From assembly GCA_028704125.1 (NCBI GenBank), contig JAQVLM010000196.1:1-6412 (forward strand): DNA of 6,412 bases, given 5' to 3'. Source of the DNA: Opitutales bacterium (GTDB lineage Bacteria > Verrucomicrobiota > Verrucomicrobiia > Opitutales > JAFGAQ01). Shown here in pieces: positions 1 to 4,645 of this stretch. The position numbers were made by a program, and so were the translations under genes. Position 1 is the first letter of the stretch. Each line of letters opens with the position of its first letter. Below the pieces are notes generated by a model. That model did no database searches. It saw only the letters and a list, made by a program, of their open reading frames with translations, and had not been told where the DNA came from.

Positions 1-847
1 CGCCAATGATCATGGGTGCAAGAACGGCTTTAAGTTGCATGCCAGGCTGAGTAGCGTATGCCGCTGAACCGAGGGAGGCAGTTGCCAGAATAGAACCACA
101 ATAGGATTCATAGAGGTCTGCCCCCATTCCCGCCACATCACCCACATTGTCGCCCACGTTGTCCGCAATGGTAGCCGGGTTTCTCGGATCATCCTCCGGG
201 ATTCCGGCTTCCACCTTACCGACCAAATCCGCACCCACATCCGCTGCTTTCGTAAAAATACCGCCGCCTACACGGGCAAATAAAGCCTGCAGGGAAGCGC
301 CCATTCCGAAGGTGAGCATTGTTGTCGTGATGATGACCAGCTTCTGGCCGGGGATTCCATCATCACCAATGAAATGATTCAAAACCAGAAACCAGATTGA
401 GATGTCGAGCAATGCGAGGCCAACCACCACGAGGCCCATCACAGCCCCGCTCCTGAAGGCAACAACCAAAGCTGCATTCAGGGATTCCCGCGCAGCTGCA
501 GCCGCCCGGTTGGATGCATACGTTGCCGTCCGCATGCCAAAATACCCGGCCAACGCAGAAAAGAAACCGCCGCTCAGGAAAGCGAAGGGTACCCAAGGAT
601 TCTGAACTTGAAGCACATAGGCCATGTAGGCAAAAACCAAAGCCAGAACAACAAACACCACCGCCACAACCCGATACTGCTGCCCCAGATAGGCCCGTGC
701 CCCTGCCCGGACATGGGCGGCTATGCGCTGCATCGTCTCGGTGCCTTCATCCTTTGCCATCATCCACCGGAAAAACATGAAGGCAAAGAACAATGCGAGG
801 ATTGCGCTCGCGGGTGTCAGCCAGAAGATTGGTTCCATATTCATCAT
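1..847 (-). CDS. hppA: Membrane-bound ion-translocating pyrophosphatase, N-terminal part (runs off left edge)
   Basis: The product couples hydrolysis of inorganic pyrophosphate to pumping of H+ and/or Na+ across the inner membrane. The 282 codons present show the family signature: an early GARAYL-QQY segment (residues 49-58), several hydrophobic helices (about 9-29, 59-80, 86-104, 127-157, 169-187), then the pyrophosphate site DVGADLVGKVE (203-213) and DDPRNPATIADNVGDNVGDV (219-238), followed by GMGADLYESY (240-249). The Asp and Lys residues that bind Mg-PPi in characterised members (for example D203, D207, K211, D229, D233) are present. Full-length members are about 650-800 aa, so more than half lies beyond the edge. 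The residue that separates K+-dependent from K+-independent types is in that missing part, so ion and K+ preference cannot be called. Met codons lie at 847, 844 and 838; none has a Shine-Dalgarno, and the first is used here. It lies 60 nt downstream of the 265-aa gene on the same strand, so co-transcription is possible. Confidence 0.96.
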   Translation of the reverse strand, partial: MMNMEPIFWLTPASAILALFFAFMFFRWMMAKDEGTETMQRIAAHVRAGARAYLGQQYRVVAVVFVVLALVFAYMAYVLQVQNPWVPFAFLSGGFFSALAGYFGMRTATYASNRAAAAARESLNAALVVAFRSGAVMGLVVVGLALLDISIWFLVLNHFIGDDGIPGQKLVIITTTMLTFGMGASLQALFARVGGGIFTKAADVGADLVGKVEAGIPEDDPRNPATIADNVGDNVGDVAGMGADLYESYCGSILATASLGSAAYATQPGMQLKAVLAPMIIG

Positions 848-907
848 AAGCGTGGGAAGTGAGTTGTTGACCTAAATTGGATACTGAAAGATTCGTGCCC
901 TATCGAT

Positions 908-1705
908 TCAAAGCTGCGTCTGCGCCGAACGCCACCATTCGTAGTGAATCGTCTCCATGGCATCTTTCGGAGGCATCGGATAATACAGCATCTGGTTGCC
1001 TCCACCCACATAGAACCCACGCCGGATCATGCGGAAGTGGATTTGCCGGCGGAAGAAGCGGTTAACCACCTTCACATCCTTGGTTCCCTTCCGCCAGACG
1101 GATGCCAGGCAGTCTCTGAGATGGGCCAGATCACCGTAGGGTAAATCATCTCCGTTTCCATTGATTGGATCCCTCGCGAGATCATCCAATCTCAAATCGC
1201 AGAAGACGATTCTATCCACCGAAACCGGCTGATTGCGATCGGTAATGAAGCGGCTGAACCGACTCGGATACAAGGAACTCACCACCCTCGGCTGAACAGG
1301 CACGAATTCCTGATACAGATACAATCCGGAATCACTTTCTTCCTCATAGGCTCCTTGATCCAACTGCAGCACCCGCCCATCGTCAGTGGTGACATAAAGT
1401 GCCCCAAAAGCCTCAAGCGGAAGATGTTCCAGCACACGATACACCCCGAGATAGGTCGATTTCCTCGGAGATCCGTCATCATGAGGACGGCACCGCTGCA
1501 CTATCTCACGCACCGGCAAATACGAGGAGTCAAAATCCGGATTGATCTCAAAGAAGACGGACTGGGAACTGGATCGGTGATGAACTCCAACGGCTTGATA
1601 CTTGCCGAATTCCTCCGGAGCAAGATGGGAGGCAACCAAAGCCTCCGGTAACAGGGTAAAGTAGAGGTGGGTATCCATAGCAACAAGTGGCTTGATGCCA
1701 TCCAT
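908..1705 (-). CDS. Conserved hypothetical protein, 265 aa, function unknown
   Basis: I do not recognise a characterised family. The start at 1705 is well supported: AGGTGAGG (complement of 1713-1720) lies 7 nt upstream, the only clear Shine-Dalgarno in the window. A second Met at residue 10 begins the stretch MDTHLYFTLLPEALVASHL, which from memory resembles the usual N-terminus of this uncharacterised family, so residues 1-9 may be an extension. The protein has no signal peptide or membrane segment and looks cytosolic and globular. Visible stretches are SQSVFFEINPDF (47-58), RKSTYLGVYRVLEHLPLEAFG (81-101, read as two parts), an aspartate-rich loop (108-126), YQEFVPVQPRVVSSLYPSRF (131-150), a region rich in Asp/Arg/Leu (163-180), and a very basic segment (205-229) with RRQIHFRMIRRGF. 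The basic tail could bind nucleic acid or acidic lipid, but that is a guess. It precedes hppA on the same strand with a 60-nt gap and no visible terminator. Confidence 0.85.
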   Translation of the reverse strand: MDGIKPLVAMDTHLYFTLLPEALVASHLAPEEFGKYQAVGVHHRSSSQSVFFEINPDFDSSYLPVREIVQRCRPHDDGSPRKSTYLGVYRVLEHLPLEAFGALYVTTDDGRVLQLDQGAYEEESDSGLYLYQEFVPVQPRVVSSLYPSRFSRFITDRNQPVSVDRIVFCDLRLDDLARDPINGNGDDLPYGDLAHLRDCLASVWRKGTKDVKVVNRFFRRQIHFRMIRRGFYVGGGNQMLYYPMPPKDAMETIHYEWWRSAQTQL

Positions 1706-1834
1706 GAAACCGCCTCACCTGAGTTCTGTCAAAAGCAAAAATGGCAAAGATGTCCAATAGAGCATCCGACGGCAAATGCCTCTCAAAAGTGCCGTGTTTT
1801 TTGAAGAAATCCAAGAAATCTGAAAATGCGTTGC

Positions 1835-1860
1835 AAAGAACATGTATTGAAGTGTTCTTT
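1835..1860. repeat. 8-bp perfect inverted repeat
   Basis: AAAGAACA (1835-1842) and TGTTCTTT (1853-1860) are exact reverse complements around a 10-nt spacer. The stem is AT-rich and is followed on the plus strand by only TTTAG-like sequence, so a terminator is unlikely. Its position between divergent genes would suit a dimeric repressor operator, but no regulator is known here. Confidence 0.4.
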
Positions 1861-1930
1861 TAGTCCCACCGCTATCCAGTTGTCCCACAATTCCACCTAC
1901 CATTCCAGCCGAATCAGCTTGCGTTCCCGG

Positions 1931-1958
1931 TTGAGCTCCTCATATTCAAAATTATAAC
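1931..1958 (+). promoter_or_regulatory. Sigma70-type promoter for the small membrane-protein gene
   Basis: TTGAGC (1931-1936) and TATAAC (1953-1958) are separated by 16 nt, matching the consensus at 4 of 6 and 5 of 6 positions. A start point about 7 nt after the -10 would lie near 1964-1966, only about 10 nt before the ATG at 1975. The transcript would thus have a very short leader with no Shine-Dalgarno. Confidence 0.55.
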
Positions 1959-1974
1959 CCATCTGTGATTTGTC

Positions 1975-2235
1975 ATGATTGCCTCCATATATTCATATCT
2001 CGTTGCATACGCCACATGGAAAGATCTCGCAAACGATCAGGAGACACTCAAGAAAATCGCATTGGGCTTGGGGATCATGATTTTCCTAATATTGATGAGA
2101 AAGCTGAACAAGATTCTCGTGATATTTGGACTGGTAATAATCTTCGCGTTCTATTGGGTCTTCCACAATCCTGATGCTCTCGAACAATACGCGGATTACG
2201 AAGATCCCACGCTCCAGTTCGGCAGCAAGTTCTAA
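1975..2235 (+). CDS. Small hypothetical membrane protein, 86 aa
   Basis: No family is recognised. The product has a short polar N-terminus, two hydrophobic segments separated by a basic turn (about residues 29-41, ending in FLILM, then RKLNK at 42-46, then ILVIFGLVIIFAFYWVF at 47-63), and an acidic, polar tail (64-86) that contains DALEQYADYEDP. The positive charges of the turn suggest it faces the cytoplasm, leaving both termini outside, though a single long kinked helix is also possible. Support for a real gene: the hydrophobic organisation, a well-spaced promoter just upstream, and a possible terminator just downstream. There is no Shine-Dalgarno before the ATG. It appears to be a single-gene transcript, set apart from the tRNA promoter that follows. 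Confidence 0.65.
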   Translation: MIASIYSYLVAYATWKDLANDQETLKKIALGLGIMIFLILMRKLNKILVIFGLVIIFAFYWVFHNPDALEQYADYEDPTLQFGSKF

Positions 2236-2242
2236 ACATCTA

Positions 2243-2274
2243 TTCCAGACTGGAACGATCGTTTTTCGTTTTTT
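2243..2274 (+). terminator. Possible weak intrinsic terminator after the small membrane-protein gene
   Basis: TTCCA (2243-2247) can pair with TGGAA (2251-2255) around a 3-nt loop, the palindrome AACGATCGTT follows at 2254-2263, and two T-runs lie at 2262-2266 and 2269-2274. The stem is short, so termination efficiency is doubtful, but position (8 nt after the stop) and the T-runs fit. Confidence 0.4.
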
Positions 2275-2289
2275 GTCCCATTCTTTGGA

Positions 2290-2318
2290 TTGACAACGCT
2301 TGGCTGACTCCCCATAAA
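2290..2318 (+). promoter_or_regulatory. Sigma70-type promoter for tRNA-Pro (and probably ybaB-recR)
   Basis: TTGACA (2290-2295) is a perfect -35, and CATAAA (2313-2318) matches the -10 consensus at 4 of 6, with an ideal 17-nt spacer. The bases after the -10 are GC-rich (CGGACGC), the kind of discriminator found at stringently controlled stable-RNA promoters; that control is inferred. The start point would lie near 2325, about 45 nt before the tRNA. Confidence 0.7.
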
Positions 2319-2370
2319 CGGACGCTTTCATTCTTTCCCGCATTGATCCATTTCTGCTCTTTTCGAGCAT

Positions 2371-2448
2371 CGGGACGTAGTTCAGCCTGGCTAGAACGCC
2401 ACGTTCGGGACGTGGAGGTCGCTGGTTCAAATCCAGTCGTCCCGACCA
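2371..2448 (+). tRNA. tRNA-Pro, anticodon CGG
   Basis: All parts of a canonical tRNA can be drawn. The acceptor CGGGACG (2371-2377) pairs fully with CGTCCCG (2438-2444). The D-arm stem is GTTC/GAAC, the anticodon stem CCACG/CGTGG encloses the loop TTCGGGA, the variable loop is AGGTC, and the T-arm is GCTGG-TTCAAAT-CCAGT. With T33 fixed, the anticodon is CGG, reading the proline codon CCG; G37 and the C1-G72 pair are both typical of bacterial tRNA-Pro. The CCA end is encoded (2446-2448). A 5-bp hairpin (TGCTC 2355-2359 / GAGCA 2365-2369) sits immediately before the 5' end and would lie in the leader removed by RNase P. Confidence 0.97.
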
Positions 2449-2460
2449 ATTTCCCTTCTC

Positions 2461-2494
2461 CGGGAAAATACGGGTTCAATTCCGGTTTTCCCGA
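2461..2494 (+). repeat. tRNA-like minihelix (acceptor stem plus T-arm), likely a tRNA-Pro derivative
   Basis: CGGGAAA (2461-2467) pairs over all 7 bp with TTTCCCG (2487-2493). Between them are AT and a T-arm-like unit: ACGGG (2470-2474), the loop TTCAATT (2475-2481) and CCGGT (2482-2486), with one G-G mismatch. Loop and following C match the T-loop pattern TTCRANYC. A discriminator-like A follows at 2494, but then TTC rather than CCA. Aligned with the 3' part of the adjacent tRNA-Pro, 18 of 22 bases agree, and CGGGA begins both. The D-arm and anticodon arm are absent. It may be a relic of a second tRNA copy or a retained structure in the ybaB leader. A Rho-independent terminator is less likely, since no T-run follows the stem. 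Confidence 0.5.
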
Positions 2495-2524
2495 TTCACC
2501 TCTATCCAACAATATTTCACGAGT

Positions 2525-2833
2525 ATGGCTGGCGTCGGCAAGTTGATCAAACAAGCCCAGAAAATGCAAAAAAAGATGGAAGCCCTCCAACAGGAGTTGT
2601 CCATCAAGGAAATTGAAGTTTCCAGCGGTGGCGGAGCGATCCGGATTGTGATCACCGGCCAGGGAGAGTTCAAGAAAATCGAGCTCGACCCGGAGTTCCT
2701 CAAGGAAGACAAGGCTTTTGTCGAAGAAACCCTGCTTGCAGCTGTTCAAGAAGCGGCTCTCAAGGCAAAAGCAGTGAATGAAGAAGCCATGGGCGAAATC
2801 TCCTCCGGTCTTTCACTGCCGGGATTGTTCTGA
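2525..2833 (+). CDS. ybaB: Nucleoid-associated DNA-binding protein, YbaB/EbfC family
   Basis: This 102-aa product belongs to the YbaB/EbfC family of small dimeric proteins that bind DNA and coat the nucleoid. The usual order is visible: an N-terminal helix rich in Lys and Gln (residues 5-24, QAQKMQKKMEALQQEL), a glycine-rich turn and beta strands (34-56, including GGGAIRIVITGQGEFKKIEL), an acidic helix start (55-66, ELDPEFLKEDKA), a long C-terminal helix (68-90), and the family-typical ending near GLSLPGLF. The length is normal for the family. The start gives MAGVGKLIKQAQKMQ, as in homologs, but has no clear Shine-Dalgarno. It lies 76 nt after tRNA-Pro and 28 nt before recR. In many bacteria the order is dnaX-ybaB-recR; dnaX is absent here. 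It is probably transcribed from the tRNA promoter. Confidence 0.95.
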   Translation: MAGVGKLIKQAQKMQKKMEALQQELSIKEIEVSSGGGAIRIVITGQGEFKKIELDPEFLKEDKAFVEETLLAAVQEAALKAKAVNEEAMGEISSGLSLPGLF

Positions 2834-2861
2834 GCCCCGGCAAAGACAGCACCCGTGAACT

Positions 2862-3458
2862 GTGTTTCCTGCATTCGATAAACTGCACTCCACCCTCAAA
2901 CAGCTACCCGGGCTTGGTTCCCGATCAGCTGAACGGATTTGTATTCACCTTCTGGCCGAACGTCCGGAGAAACTGGGTCAGTTGGTTCTGGCGCTTGAGG
3001 AAGCCGCGCAGCAAGTAGGACGGTGCCCGGTTTGCGGAAACCTTTGCCAAGGAGAAACCTGTTCGATTTGCGCGGATCCGACACGGGACAACTCCCGGCT
3101 TTGCATTGTTGAATCCGTCAACGATCTCCTCGCGATTGAGAAATCGGGAGCATGGAAGGGACAGTATCATGTTATCCATGGCAGAATCTCGCCTCTCAAG
3201 TCGATAGGCCCCGAATCCCTGAACCTCGAGTCCCTCAAATCCAGGCTTCAGAATGGGGCAATCCATGAAGTCCTTCTGGCGTTGGCCAACGACATTGAAT
3301 CAGAGGCCACCTGCCACTACATTCAGGAAGTGATTCTGTCCAATGCATCCATCACCGTCTCGAGAATTGGATTCGGGCTACCAAGCGGAGGCGATATAAC
3401 CTACGCGGATTCGCTCACACTTCGCAATGCATTGGAATCCAGAAAAAGCTTTGCCTAA
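2862..3458 (+). CDS. recR: Recombination mediator protein RecR
   Basis: RecR works with RecO (and RecF) to load RecA onto SSB-coated single-stranded DNA at gaps during recombinational repair. The 198-aa product has the normal length and domain order: a helix-hairpin-helix (LPGLGSRSAERICIHLL, 15-31), a four-cysteine zinc finger (C55, C58, C67, C70), a Toprim domain beginning at LCIVESVNDLLAIE (80-93) and including the segment ANDIESEAT (142-150), and the C-terminal RIGFGLPSGGDITYAD (168-183) before the closing helix. Most homologs have AHG-P-GG where this one has GFGLPSGG, a mild divergence. The start is GTG; a TGA lies two codons upstream in frame (2856-2858), so no earlier start is possible. 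No Shine-Dalgarno is seen. The 28-nt spacing from ybaB supports co-transcription. Confidence 0.97.
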   Translation: MFPAFDKLHSTLKQLPGLGSRSAERICIHLLAERPEKLGQLVLALEEAAQQVGRCPVCGNLCQGETCSICADPTRDNSRLCIVESVNDLLAIEKSGAWKGQYHVIHGRISPLKSIGPESLNLESLKSRLQNGAIHEVLLALANDIESEATCHYIQEVILSNASITVSRIGFGLPSGGDITYADSLTLRNALESRKSFA

Positions 3459-3493
3459 CCGACTGCGCCTCCCTTGAATCGAACCCCCAGCGC

Positions 3494-4078
3494 ATGATCA
3501 CCGAATGGCCCATTCAATCGTTTTCGAAAGCATCCAGCTTGTCCGGAAAGGCCTTTGAACCCGGGGATGAGGTAATGTGTCTGTTAGTTGAAACTCTCGA
3601 GCAAGGCCTCAGAAGGATTGATATTCTGGTCTCTGAATGGGATTCGCTTCCATCAAAAAACGCGATTGTCGGTAAATGGTCCCGAAAGATCCGGACCGAT
3701 GCCACGGAGGTCGCAAACGATATCCGGCAGAGTATTCTTTCTGCGGAAGAGCTATTCCTGTCTATGGCGACTCCGGTAGATTCGGATCCGGATGCAGCCG
3801 GGGATAAAACTCCGCTTACCGGAGATGCGGCCACTATCCTCTTTTTGCTGGCGCTTCACCTGGAACGCCAACGGGTACTGCGATCCCAACGCTCCAAACA
3901 CGGAGACCCGTTTCTCGTGTTCCTTCACGTTCGCAGCAAAAACCGCTACCGTGTTCCGATTGCAACGGTCACTCCGGATCAAATGGGAATCATTGAAGAG
4001 CGCCTCAGTGTCATATTCAGAAACGATGCTCCGTCCGCACCTACCCCGGTGAACAGAGTTTCCGACGCAGAAAAATGA
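3494..4078 (+). CDS. Conserved hypothetical protein, 194 aa
   Basis: Function unknown. The N-terminal part (residues 1-66: EWPIQ, then SGKAFEPGDEVMCLLVE, then RRIDILVSEWD) resembles, from memory, an uncharacterised family of Verrucomicrobiota and Planctomycetota. In that family a Cys-containing start is followed by a TGR-F--GE block and a conserved Trp. The C-terminal part (110-176) has the pattern DAATILFLLALHLERQRVLR, then a strand segment with FLVFLHVRSKNRYRVP, which also fits that family. Here the cysteines expected near the N-terminus are replaced by Ser/Ala (SKASSLSGK, 11-19), so any metal site would be lost; this point relies on memory of the family. No signal peptide is present, so it should be cytosolic. 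It starts 35 nt after recR with no terminator between, and its stop overlaps the next start (ATGA at 4075-4078), which implies coupled translation with the lipoprotein. Confidence 0.8.
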   Translation: MITEWPIQSFSKASSLSGKAFEPGDEVMCLLVETLEQGLRRIDILVSEWDSLPSKNAIVGKWSRKIRTDATEVANDIRQSILSAEELFLSMATPVDSDPDAAGDKTPLTGDAATILFLLALHLERQRVLRSQRSKHGDPFLVFLHVRSKNRYRVPIATVTPDQMGIIEERLSVIFRNDAPSAPTPVNRVSDAEK

Positions 4079-4563
4079 ACATCCGGTCCATCATCCCTCT
4101 GCTATTCCTCACATTGGTTCTGATGGCGTCGGTATCGTGCGTTTCATCGGGACGGAAACAGGATAACAACACCTATGACCCCCGATTCTTCCTTGAACAC
4201 GCCCATCCGGATTCACAAAGGCAGGAATACCGCGCGGTTCTTCCCGTGAGCCGCTCCGAAATCGAACTGCTCCCCTTCCCCGCATTTGATCAAGAAGACC
4301 TCCGGAACGTGGATGTGGTTGCCCTGCCGATGGGAAAGGCACTGGCTTTCCATTTCAAACCCGAAGCATCCCGACACCTCATGTCGACAAGTGCGACTGC
4401 CACAGGCCGTCGACTGGTTCTCTCCCTCGGAAACCGCTTTGTTGGAGCACGTCGTTTTGAAGGAGCCTTGACCGATGGCGTCTTCATCCTCTTTGTTGAG
4501 CTCCCGGATGAAGAATTGGAACCCATCGCCCGCAGCATTAACGCCTCAATCGCGAAGGACTGA
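4075..4563 (+). CDS. Putative lipoprotein with a SecDF P1-head-like domain
   Basis: The 162-aa product begins with a lipoprotein-type signal: a short basic n-region (MNIR), a hydrophobic core (6-17) and a lipobox-like ASVSC with Cys22 as the expected lipidated residue; the -3 Ser is not the preferred residue. After a polar linker (23-50), residues 63-155 read as ELLPFPAFDQEDLRNVDVVA, an alternating strand with ALAFHFKPEASRHL, then GRRLVLSLGNRFVGARRFEG, then DGVFILFVELPDEELEPIA. This order (strand, helix, GRRL-strand, turn, strand, helix) resembles the P1-head subdomain of the SecD/SecDF periplasmic region, which I infer by pattern only; the function may differ. The gene overlaps the preceding one by 4 nt (ATGA) and is followed after 82 nt by the M23 peptidase. 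It probably sits in the inner or outer membrane, facing the periplasm. Confidence 0.8.
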   Translation: MNIRSIIPLLFLTLVLMASVSCVSSGRKQDNNTYDPRFFLEHAHPDSQRQEYRAVLPVSRSEIELLPFPAFDQEDLRNVDVVALPMGKALAFHFKPEASRHLMSTSATATGRRLVLSLGNRFVGARRFEGALTDGVFILFVELPDEELEPIARSINASIAKD

Positions 4564-4645
4564 AGCGAGTCCGGAGGCATCGCATCTCCCCACCGCGCGC
4601 TCCCTGCTCCGTAGCGGCACAAGTTGGACCGCACGCGTAAACCGT

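Larger units (their letters stand above)
1712..1962 (-). pseudogene. Possible decayed gene fragment (coding-like segments in two frames)
   Basis: On the minus strand the reading from ATG at 1962 gives a plausible charged segment, MGYNFEYEELNRERK followed by LIRLEW, and stops at TAG (1897-1899). The same frame continues past the stop as VELWDNWIAVGLKEHF and then NTCSLQRIFRFL, ending at TGA (1783-1785). In the +1 frame, from about 1826 down to 1712, a second plausible segment reads SDFLDFFKKHGTFERHLPSD followed by ALLDIFAIFAFDRTQ. Joined, these would make one protein-like sequence broken by one nonsense codon and one frameshift. No family is recognised. Against it: the stretch is short, overlaps a good rightward promoter, and chance open frames of this size occur. 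No intact start with a ribosome site precedes it. Confidence 0.25.
1706..1974. other. Divergent intergenic region between the 265-aa gene and the small membrane-protein gene
   Basis: This 269-nt stretch separates leftward and rightward genes. It holds the Shine-Dalgarno of the leftward gene (1713-1720), a rightward promoter (1931-1958), an 8-bp inverted repeat (1835-1842 / 1853-1860), two direct copies of GTCCCAC (1863-1869 and 1882-1888, 19 nt apart, about two helical turns), and coding-like fragments on the minus strand. I could not find a convincing -35/-10 pair for the leftward gene; a TTGACA exists on the minus strand just before its Shine-Dalgarno, but a matching -10 would fall inside the gene. 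Confidence 0.6.

Noticed and set aside
1796..1802. A AAA AAC slippery heptamer on the minus strand, in phase with an open frame, as a programmed -1 frameshift
   Set aside because: The upstream frame in phase with it (start at 1903) does not look coding. The better coding-like upstream segment is in another frame, and no downstream stimulatory structure is evident.
1769..1802. ACGGCA/TGCCGT stem followed by a T6 run on the plus strand as a terminator
   Set aside because: The stem is only 6 bp with a 15-nt loop, and no plus-strand gene ends upstream that it could terminate.
1918..1989. Minus-strand mini-frame from the ATG at 1976 with GGAGG 5 nt upstream
   Set aside because: The Shine-Dalgarno spacing is good, but the frame is only 20 codons (MTNHRWVIIL...), overlaps the plus-strand gene start and promoter, and shows no protein-like pattern.
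2371..2494. tRNA-Pro and the tRNA-like element as attL/attR of an integrated element
   Set aside because: Only 12 nt separate the two, no integrase or mobile gene is nearby, and the match is imperfect, so no island is present between them.
2240..2749. 169-codon open frame on the minus strand
   Set aside because: It lies antisense to tRNA-Pro and most of ybaB, both of which are certain. Its protein has no recognisable pattern.
4475..4645. N-terminal extension of the M23 peptidase to ATG 4475
   Set aside because: It would overlap the lipoprotein gene by 89 nt out of frame and bury the signal peptide behind 57 polar residues. The ATG at 4646 gives a proper signal peptide.
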